Shown here piece after piece: positions 40,137 to 45,941 of a stretch of 45,941 bases of DNA (positions within the stretch are counted from its first letter, which is position 1; each line of letters begins with the position of its first letter). The notes under the pieces are model-generated. The model saw nothing but the letters and a program-made list of their open reading frames with translations. It had not been told where the DNA came from and did no database searches. The position numbers and the translations under genes are program-made. Source of the DNA: a virus; IMG/VR virus record IMGVR_UViG_3300046812_000150, positions 1 through 45,941 of that record; one strand, given 5' to 3'.

Positions 40137-40913
40137 CGCAGTAGCTCCGGGTTGAGTCACGCTCGCCAGCGCGAGCACATCCGACAGGCTGCCGAGTTGG
40201 TCGGCGAGCCCCACAGCCACGGCGCCATTGCCGTGGAAGATCTTTGCTTGCAGCCCTGCGAGCAGTTCTGCGCTCATGCGCGGCCGCAGCTCCGCGACCA
40301 GCGCGAAGAAGCTGCCGGCCATAGAATCGACGATGCTCTGCATCTGTTCGATCTCTGCGTCGCTTACAGGCTGCTCGGGGTGGCCGTCCGCTTTGCGCGC
40401 GCCGCTCGTGATGAACTGGACGCGCACGCCGTCTGCAGCGTTGCGTGCGCTCACATCGCAGCGCTCGACCAGCACGCCGATCGAGCCAATGAGTGCAGAC
40501 TCGGCGAGCACTACGCACTCCGCTGCGCTCGCGAGCGCGTACGCTGCGCTGCAGCAATCGCCTTCCGCGAACGCGAACAGGCGCTTCCCTGCAGCACTGC
40601 ACATCGTCCGGAGGGCGCGCGCAGTCTCGAAGCAGCCAGCGACTTCGCCGCCGGGGCTGTCAAAGCGCAGAATCACAGTGCGCGCTGCGGTCTCGCACGC
40701 TGCCGCCACGCGCGCGGTTATCGCTTCGTAGGAGTCGTAACAGTAGTGCGCGTGCTGTTCGAGCGGGCCGCGGATGTCCACGATGACCGCGTCGCCGACC
40801 TCCGAGTTCTCCGGCGGCCGCGCGTCCATGAAGAAGAGCTCGAAGAACGCCTTCGGGGCGATCGCGAGATAGCCGCGGCGCTCGTATCGCATCGCTGTCT
40901 TCTGCGCGCTCAT
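39441..40913 (-). CDS. Head maturation protease (S49/SppA-like) with scaffold tail
   Basis: 490 aa from MSAQKTAMRYE, ATGA-coupled to the portal gene. The N-terminal domain is a ClpP/SppA fold: AVIVDIRGPLEQHAHYCYDS, TVILRFDSPGGEVAGCFETA (oxyanion loop), GDCCSAAYALASAAECV with the probable nucleophile Ser122, and GSIGVLVERCDV; Lys174 may be the general base. From about 260 the chain is acidic, Ala/Glu-rich and helical, the scaffold. As in lambda C/Nu3, it would cleave itself and the scaffold during prohead maturation. Confidence 0.8.
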   Translation of the reverse strand: MSAQKTAMRYERRGYLAIAPKAFFELFFMDARPPENSEVGDAVIVDIRGPLEQHAHYCYDSYEAITARVAAACETAARTVILRFDSPGGEVAGCFETARALRTMCSAAGKRLFAFAEGDCCSAAYALASAAECVVLAESALIGSIGVLVERCDVSARNAADGVRVQFITSGARKADGHPEQPVSDAEIEQMQSIVDSMAGSFFALVAELRPRMSAELLAGLQAKIFHGNGAVAVGLADQLGSLSDVLALASVTQPGATAMADKSPYEVARAALEEAAKGEDANAAAAKRALAALGEGGGDEPKKEEDPAKDPAAVSEDDEPAAVSEVDPDDDTEPPAKKKESMAAAAYRVAIAAQKTSEATQAELRKRDERDERARLISSRPDLSAEMSKILQKAPMDLVREHIAGMPKLTGTLASNPRANAAAGGGGVAPTRGAEEGDPNVSRLPANEKQALDMRMGLLGESTGVENSAYKLRLGVVKPSAASGAPPAK

Positions 40914-42316
40914 GCTGCCTGCTCCGCGGGTGCAGCGGGTGACTGCGGAGGTGCGTCGGGCGCGGGGACAACGCGCAGCTGCGGCTTCTTCCCGGCCTCG
41001 GGTATGCCGTCGCCGTCGTAATCGCCTTGAAGCGGCACGCCGTAGCGCTCCGCCATCGTGGTGATGTCGAGCGCGTAGCCCGCAGTGGCGAGCGCTTGCT
41101 GCATCTGAATCATCGCGTTCGCGAGCGTGAGCACACTGTTCGCTTGCGCGTTCAGATCTTGCGGCGGCGTTACGTCCCATTCCATCGCTGCACTCATCGT
41201 CTCGATGGCGTCTTCGCCATACGACAGCGCGATGTAGACAGGGATGATCTGTGTGTTGACCGTGTACGCGAGCCCGTCCGCAGTGTCTTTGATCAGGTCC
41301 GCTCGAATCGCTTTGTGAATGTCAGCGTTCGCGAACCCGGAGCCGCCCGTCGTGGTCACGATCTGGCCAGCGATCGCGATGATGAACTCTTCGTTCTGCT
41401 GGGTGATCGTCTTGTTGAAACTATCGAAGCCGCGGCCGTTGCTCTCGATGAGCTTGACGTCATACCCGGGCGTCATGCCGAAAACAGAGTTGATGCCCCA
41501 CGCCATCACCTGCGCGAAGAAGCTCTGCTTCTGCGCTTCCGCTGCACCTTGCGGAGCGACTGCGACGCGCGCGGGGTTCGCTAGCTTCGACTCCCAATTG
41601 TCTTTCTGGAGATTCGCGTGCTCTTTACGAATGTACGCGCGCCCGACGCAACGCCAGAGCGCGTGCTGCCATGGAGCGACACGACCGCCGGGAACGTGAA
41701 GCACCCAACGGCCATCACCAGGCGTGACAGGTAGGCGGCCAACTGCGCTGCGATAGTAGAAGCGGTTCTCATTCCAAACGTATTGCAGATACTGCGGATC
41801 AAGGCGCACGAGCACGGGGTGGTTTCGGCCCTGCACGGGCAGGAGTTCGCCGACTGCGATGCCGCACAGGATGCCGTCCGCGGCCATGAGCGCGAGCTCC
41901 GACGGCGGGCACATCTCATCGAAGCGTGAGCGCACTGACTCGTGCCCCGCTTCGAGCTCCGCGCAGATCTTCGGATCGCCGCGGAAGCGCTTGGGCAGCC
42001 GCACGAGACCGCTCGTGCGCGTGGACAGTACGCCCGACAGCACGCCGTCTTTTCGAGCAGCGAGCATCAAGCGGCCCGCTTGGCTCAAGTCTCCAGTGTC
42101 CGCGAGGCGCTCGGCCGCCTCGAGGTCGCTCATGTACCAGCGGATCTTCGAGATGGTCGCCGGGACGAGTTGCCCGCCCAGCGCTTCACGCATGTGGCGA
42201 ACGTTGTCGCTGTCTATGTCGTAGGCGTAAGTCGGATTGTCATCGGGCGCGTACGTGCTTATGCCCATGAGGGCCGCGCGCGCAGACTGACTGATCCGCT
42301 GGGTGATCGACGCCAC
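40910..42316 (-). CDS. Portal protein (DUF935, Mu gp29-like)
   Basis: 468 aa. PYRAMID-like order of DUF935: an N-terminal arm, WYMSDLEAAERLADTGDLSQ, GVLSTRTSGLVRLPKRFRGD, then ELALMAADGILCGIAVGELL and HPVLVRLDPQYLQYVWNENR. A clip/stem region follows (FNKTITQQNEEFIIAIAGQI), then a Pro/Ala-rich tail. It forms the dodecameric DNA gate of the head and should contact the terminase. Confidence 0.82.
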   Translation of the reverse strand: MASITQRISQSARAALMGISTYAPDDNPTYAYDIDSDNVRHMREALGGQLVPATISKIRWYMSDLEAAERLADTGDLSQAGRLMLAARKDGVLSGVLSTRTSGLVRLPKRFRGDPKICAELEAGHESVRSRFDEMCPPSELALMAADGILCGIAVGELLPVQGRNHPVLVRLDPQYLQYVWNENRFYYRSAVGRLPVTPGDGRWVLHVPGGRVAPWQHALWRCVGRAYIRKEHANLQKDNWESKLANPARVAVAPQGAAEAQKQSFFAQVMAWGINSVFGMTPGYDVKLIESNGRGFDSFNKTITQQNEEFIIAIAGQIVTTTGGSGFANADIHKAIRADLIKDTADGLAYTVNTQIIPVYIALSYGEDAIETMSAAMEWDVTPPQDLNAQANSVLTLANAMIQMQQALATAGYALDITTMAERYGVPLQGDYDGDGIPEAGKKPQLRVVPAPDAPPQSPAAPAEQAA

Positions 42317-42357
42317 GCGCAGGCTCTCTCACGAGAGACTGGGCGCGTGTGCAGTGT

Positions 42358-42588
42358 TTACCTGTTCGTGTGCGCGCGAAGCGGTTGATCCCAATGCGCT
42401 CCAGTGATCCCGTAGCAGTGCTCCAGCGCAGCGCGCGCGCGCTGCGATGGGCGCTTGTTGCCAGCGGCCCAGTCGCTCACGGATTGCTGCGCGACGCGAC
42501 AGCGCGCAGCAATGTCGGTCTCGCTCGCGAGTTGTAGGAGCGCGAGCAGCGATCGTCGGCCACGCGTGGACGTCTTCAGCTTTCCCAT
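42358..42588 (-). CDS. Stand-alone HTH protein related to the TerS-side HTH gene
   Basis: 76 aa. ASETDIAARCRVAQQSVSDWA then GNKRPSQRARAALEHCYGI is an XRE-type HTH, followed by TGAHWDQP. The same domain, ending GIPIESWDLEP, occurs within the 233-aa gene at 44212..44913. It lies between portal and terminase, overlapping the terminase stop by 13 bp. It may regulate late transcription or help packaging; neither is shown. Confidence 0.65.
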   Translation of the reverse strand: MGKLKTSTRGRRSLLALLQLASETDIAARCRVAQQSVSDWAAGNKRPSQRARAALEHCYGITGAHWDQPLRAHTNR

Positions 42589-44228
42589 ATCTTCGCGCCT
42601 TCGTACGGGTCGAGCACGTGCTCCATCCGATCGGAGTCATCGACCGCGGGCAGCATGCTCTGCGGTGTATCTGCGAGCGAGAGCGGCTCCCAGACCGACA
42701 TGGCGAGCGCATCGTAGCGGTCGGGCGAGCGGCCCAAGATCTTCCGCAGCTTGTCCTTCTGAATGAGCTTCACACGCCCACGCTGTGTGAACAGCCATTC
42801 GAGCACGTGCAGCTCGCGAGCGAGCTTCGCATCTTCGAGGATCGCGCCGCCGTCACGGAACCAGATCTCGAGGTTCGCGGCGAGCTCATCACGTATGCGA
42901 TCGTAGACTTGCGGCTGGCGGATGGCTCCATCGCTTGCGCGCAGCGACACAAGCTCGAAGTCGTTCGGGTGCAGCGCAACGTGCGCGTTCAGCGCTCCGG
43001 AGAGCGACGCGCCGATCGAGCCTTCGCGATCGATGACAACAACCGGAGTCTCGCGTGGAAGACGCAAGCGCTTGATCACCTGAAGCAGAAAAGCTTTGTG
43101 GCCTTCATCGTTCAGACCGCGATGCGCGTGCAGTTCGAGCATTTTCAGACCGCGACGCGCCACGAGCACAGTCTCGTCGCCAGTGCCGCTCTCGCCGGCG
43201 GGGTCGAGCCCGATGTAGAGCCGGCCTGACTCGGCAGTGTCGGCCCATCGCGCCTCCGCTTGGCCGATCGCGTGGATCGTGAAGATGCGACCTTCTTCGT
43301 GCAGCGCGTGCTCGCCCTTCACGCGGACGCGGTACAGCGCGGACGTCTCGCCCCATTCGAGTTTTTTCTCTTCGATCCATTCGCGAGACGCGAGGCCAGG
43401 GATAAGTAAACGCCCGCTTACCGCGTTCGGGGTTTCCTCCGACGAGATGCGCAGCGACTTGTAGAACGCCGACTTGCCGTAGAACGCTTCGTAGAACTCG
43501 CCTTCGTTCTTCGTGCCGTTGCTGAACATGACGATCTTCGCGCCGCCTGCGCGGTTGCCTTCGATGGCTTGAAAGATCTCTTCATCGACGCCGCTTGCCT
43601 CGTCGACGATGTAGAGCAAGTGACGGCCGCTCACCCCGGACACGGCTTCCGCTTCCTTCGCAGTGAAGCCGAGCACTTCGCGGAAGTCGGGCGACTTCAA
43701 GCCGGTTCGAGCAAGCTCGCCCTGTTCACCTTCGATGATGGTCGAATGCGGACACGGCGAGCGAATGAGCAGCCCGTCCGGGTCTTCTGTTTTGCAGTCG
43801 ACGCATCGGCCCGCTCGCGAGCGCAGCATGCGCAACTCGCGCCATAGGATCTGGTCGACCTGGCGCGATGTCGTCGAAGTCATCACGACGCGCGCATCTT
43901 CGAATGAGCAGTAGAACCAGAGCGCGAGCCCCGCGGCGCTGTGCGACTTCGAGACCTTGTGCCCGGAGCAGATCGCGACTCGCGAGTGGTCGCGCACTGC
44001 TTCGATGACTTCGATCTGGCGCGCCCACGGTTCGACGCCGAGGATCTGGCGAAAGAACGCTACGGGGTCACGCTGGAATGCTGGGCTCGGAAAACGGATC
44101 CGAGTCGACATCGAAAGCTCATAAGAGAAGTGCTCGAAGAACGCGCCCACGAAGTTGGTGCGCGGGGTGCGCAGCGTGCTCGGGCGCGACTGCGGCTTCG
44201 AGAGCGTGCGATCAACCAGCTGAACCAT
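42576..44228 (-). CDS. terL: Terminase large subunit
   Basis: 550 aa. The ATPase domain has Walker A CSGHKVSKSHSAAG (about 87-100; the KxxKS form is common in terminases) and Walker B LLYIVDEAS (Asp209-Glu210). An insertion with CVDC (142-145) and CPH (159-161) could bind zinc. The nuclease domain shows IGLDPAGESGTGDE, VVVIDREG and DRYDALAMS with the three acidic positions. The start at 44228 overlaps the upstream gene; a later Met (MSTRIRF) lacks a ribosome site. It packages DNA into the prohead through the portal. Confidence 0.88.
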   Translation of the reverse strand: MVQLVDRTLSKPQSRPSTLRTPRTNFVGAFFEHFSYELSMSTRIRFPSPAFQRDPVAFFRQILGVEPWARQIEVIEAVRDHSRVAICSGHKVSKSHSAAGLALWFYCSFEDARVVMTSTTSRQVDQILWRELRMLRSRAGRCVDCKTEDPDGLLIRSPCPHSTIIEGEQGELARTGLKSPDFREVLGFTAKEAEAVSGVSGRHLLYIVDEASGVDEEIFQAIEGNRAGGAKIVMFSNGTKNEGEFYEAFYGKSAFYKSLRISSEETPNAVSGRLLIPGLASREWIEEKKLEWGETSALYRVRVKGEHALHEEGRIFTIHAIGQAEARWADTAESGRLYIGLDPAGESGTGDETVLVARRGLKMLELHAHRGLNDEGHKAFLLQVIKRLRLPRETPVVVIDREGSIGASLSGALNAHVALHPNDFELVSLRASDGAIRQPQVYDRIRDELAANLEIWFRDGGAILEDAKLARELHVLEWLFTQRGRVKLIQKDKLRKILGRSPDRYDALAMSVWEPLSLADTPQSMLPAVDDSDRMEHVLDPYEGAKIWES

Positions 44229-44913
44229 TGGTCGGCGCCTCGTCGCCCATGTTCAGCTTCGCGAGCACATCGAGCACGGCCTTCGCGGCGATGGGATACG
44301 GAAGCAGCGCGCGGGTCAGCGCATCACGGAGCTTGAGCCAGCCGGGGTGCTCGCGGATGTAGCGATCTTCGGCGAGCTCGGCGGACTGCTCGAGACGCGC
44401 ACGCAACGCGAGGATCTGCGCTTCTGCGATCGCGAGCTTCGTGCGCTCCGGGTTCGTCAACGCTGGATGCGAGCGCTGCTTCGAGATCGTGTCGAGTAAC
44501 ACGATGCAGTGCTCCAGCGTGGACAAGCGGCGCTGGCCAGTCACGGGCAGCACGTCGGGCAACTTCGTTCCGCTCGGCTCGAGGTCCCATGATTCAATCG
44601 GGATCCCGAACGAGTAATGCATCTTCGCGCGCGCATCCGCGTTCGGCTGGCGTTTGCCTGTCTTCCAGTCGTGGATCGAGCTGATCGTCCGGCACTGAAT
44701 CTCTTGAGCGATCGCAGCGTACGAACCGGTGACGTGCAGGAACATTCGTTGACCTTCAGTGCGGACAACGATGCCGCTCGGGATGAACGGCGTAGGCCCC
44801 GCGAAACGTGCGTCTTCCGTGCGCTGCTCCGCTGCGAAGCTGCGCGCTTCGAGCTGCGAACTAATCACGCGCTCCTTCGCTGCGGGCGTCGCTTTGTGCG
44901 GACGCTTCGCCAT
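44212..44913 (-). CDS. HTH-containing protein beside terminase (possible second small subunit)
   Basis: 233 aa, starting directly after the upstream stop. Basic N-terminus; central HTH (YAAIAQEIQCRTISSIHDW, KTGKRQPNADARAKM, then YSFGIPIESWDLEP). The C-terminal half has long helices (LSTLEHCIVLLDTISKQRSH, IAEAQILALRARLEQSAELA) suggesting an oligomeric ring, as in terminase small subunits. However, another TerS-like gene lies just upstream. One may be TerS and the other a regulator. Confidence 0.55.
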   Translation of the reverse strand: MAKRPHKATPAAKERVISSQLEARSFAAEQRTEDARFAGPTPFIPSGIVVRTEGQRMFLHVTGSYAAIAQEIQCRTISSIHDWKTGKRQPNADARAKMHYSFGIPIESWDLEPSGTKLPDVLPVTGQRRLSTLEHCIVLLDTISKQRSHPALTNPERTKLAIAEAQILALRARLEQSAELAEDRYIREHPGWLKLRDALTRALLPYPIAAKAVLDVLAKLNMGDEAPTNGSAG

Positions 44914-45327
44914 TTACGAGAGCACTTTCCGCGGCTGCTCCGGCGTCTTCCACGGGCTGAACGGGCGCTCGGTCTGCGGTGTGAGCACGGCGGCCATGCG
45001 CGCTCCGTACAAGCGCGGAAACTTCCGCTCGAGGTTCCACGCTGCAGCTTTCCAATCGCCCTTGATGGGGGCGACGGCTGCCATCGAGATGACGGCTTGA
45101 TTGCGCAGGGCGTCTTCCGCGATCGCTTTTTCGACTTCGATCGCGAACGCTTCGTAACGTTCATCGCCTGCATTGCCCGCTTCGATCCACGTCTCCAGAG
45201 TGTTGGCGTGGATGCCGGCGAGCTGCGCAGCGTGCGGCTTCAGCAGTCCGCGCTTGAGCGCTTCGACAATCTTGCGATGAACCTCAGGGCTGTACTTCGG
45301 CCTGCGACTCGAACCAACACCACCCAT
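44914..45327 (-). CDS. Terminase small subunit-like protein
   Basis: 137 aa from MGGVGSSRRPK. The HTH (SPEVHRKIVEALKRGLLKPH, AAQLAGIHANTLETWIEAGN) is the DNA-recognition part seen in many phage small terminases, followed by EAFAIEVEKAIAEDALRNQA, a helix for oligomerisation. It ends with KAAAWNLERKFPRLYG, a sequence that recurs in this family. Directly upstream of the HTH gene and TerL, as expected. Recognises the packaging site on phage DNA. Confidence 0.7.
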   Translation of the reverse strand: MGGVGSSRRPKYSPEVHRKIVEALKRGLLKPHAAQLAGIHANTLETWIEAGNAGDERYEAFAIEVEKAIAEDALRNQAVISMAAVAPIKGDWKAAAWNLERKFPRLYGARMAAVLTPQTERPFSPWKTPEQPRKVLS

Positions 45328-45328
45328 A

Positions 45329-45883
45329 TCAGCCTGCCTTTCGTTGCGGAGCGAGTTCGTTGCCGAAGCAGCGCCAGCCTGGGCGACGTCGCCGCGCGAA
45401 GAGCTCCGCGTATGGTCCGGCGGCGAGTCGCATCGTGATCCAATAGAACGCGTCCGGCTTCGCGCTGTGTCGACCGACAGGCGCGAAGAAGATCGAACGC
45501 TGGTCGTGCACGCGCACGCTCGCACGTCCACGCGTTGCGATGAGACACGTCTCGTGCGCTGCGCGAGTGTAGCGTCCCATCCCGAAGTGCAGCGCTTTGC
45601 CGGTCGAGGTCTGCTTCACCCACACAAGCTCTGCTTTCACTTTGAAGCCCCACGCTTCGACGACATCGAGCGCATCTTGCTGCATCGCGGCGACGCGCCA
45701 GAGAAACAGAAGCGCGCCGTCCGGATGCAGCGGCGGAAGCTCGAACGCGCAGATCTCCGCGGTCGTAAGACACGCGTAATGTTTTGCAGCTCCGCGTCCA
45801 CGTCCGGGGAGCTTGTCCCCGAACTTCCACGGAGGGTCAGCGACTAGAACGCGCGCAGGTTCGTTTGATCGGGGTCTGCTCAT
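45329..45883 (-). CDS. MT-A70-family DNA N6-adenine methyltransferase
   Basis: 184 aa. VLVADPPWKFGDKLPGRGRG opens with the DPPW catalytic motif. GALLFLWRVAAMQQDALDVV and WGFKVKAELVWVKQTSTGKA then GRYTRAAHETCLIATRGRAS follow the MT-A70/Ime4 order. These enzymes methylate adenine in DNA; in phages they commonly block host restriction or mark packaging. The start overlaps an upstream stop (ATGA), so the late operon continues beyond the right edge. Confidence 0.85.
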   Translation of the reverse strand: MSRPRSNEPARVLVADPPWKFGDKLPGRGRGAAKHYACLTTAEICAFELPPLHPDGALLFLWRVAAMQQDALDVVEAWGFKVKAELVWVKQTSTGKALHFGMGRYTRAAHETCLIATRGRASVRVHDQRSIFFAPVGRHSAKPDAFYWITMRLAAGPYAELFARRRRPGWRCFGNELAPQRKAG

Positions 45884-45941
45884 TTGTCGAGTCGCATTCG
45901 TTTGATTTTGGCGGGAAAAACGATCGAATCGGACGGTGACG
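45880..45941 (-). CDS. 3' end of an upstream gene (partial)
   Basis: The frame from the right edge reads SPSDSIVFPAKIKRMRLDK and stops in a TGA that overlaps the methylase ATG. The coupling and the natural, charged ending make this a likely gene end. Identity cannot be judged from 19 residues. Confidence 0.5.
   Translation of the reverse strand, partial: SPSDSIVFPAKIKRMRLDK

Overview
This window is most of a temperate tailed-phage (or prophage) genome with a contractile tail. The DNA is GC-rich, codons favour GCG/AGC/CGC, nearly all genes are packed with ATGA or TGATG overlaps, and the virion genes include a tail sheath, tube, tape measure, baseplate J and spike. The head genes recall the Mu group (DUF935-type portal, gpT-type major capsid, DUF1320 adaptor), but integration would use a tyrosine recombinase; I see no DDE transposase. 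The host is probably a Gram-negative, GC-rich bacterium: there are two exported proteins, one with a lipobox. One small HTH-like protein (20499..20813) resembles a type I associate with myxobacteria and relatives, so a deltaproteobacterial host is a guess only. Neither end looks like a genome terminus. A gene runs into the window from the right edge, and no direct terminal repeat is visible.

Layout. (1) 36..6893, leftward early block: small cysteine-rich or membrane proteins, a GIY-YIG-type nuclease, a RuvC-like protein, a TOPRIM plus DUF927 primase-helicase and a Cro-like protein. Between the primase-helicase and its neighbour lies a repeat-dense, locally AT-rich stretch that looks like a replication origin. 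(2) 6894..8375, lysogeny switch: a Cro-like gene and an HTH repressor diverge from a shared operator region. (3) 8376..14955, rightward recombination block: Cas4/AddB-like Fe-S nuclease, SSB-like protein, RecD2-like helicase, then small unknown genes, ending at a strong hairpin terminator. (4) 15063..17480, leftward integration block: a cysteine-rich protein, the integrase and an exported protein, with a recognisable sigma-70-like promoter at 17538..17566. (5) 17951..23010, rightward modification and accessory block: ParB-DNA methyltransferase fusion, a PPC-motif protein, HTH and zinc-finger small proteins. (6) 23101..45941, leftward late block: transcription enters from the right edge through an MT-A70 methylase, terminase, portal, protease with scaffold, capsid, neck, sheath, tube, frameshifted tail chaperones, tape measure, baseplate, fibres and a small lipoprotein.

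How it fits together. The primase-helicase next to the repeat cluster would start replication. The nuclease, SSB and RecD2 helicase would process ends for recombination, with the RuvC-like protein acting on junctions. Two DNA methyltransferases of different type suggest self-modification against host restriction. The clearest unexplained features are the GGGACTGG repeat cluster (10 exact copies within about 475 bp) and a dispersed bipartite element (GGATATA-CC followed by AAGACA) found in the regulatory gaps and also inside the repressor gene. No endolysin, holin or tRNA could be recognised.
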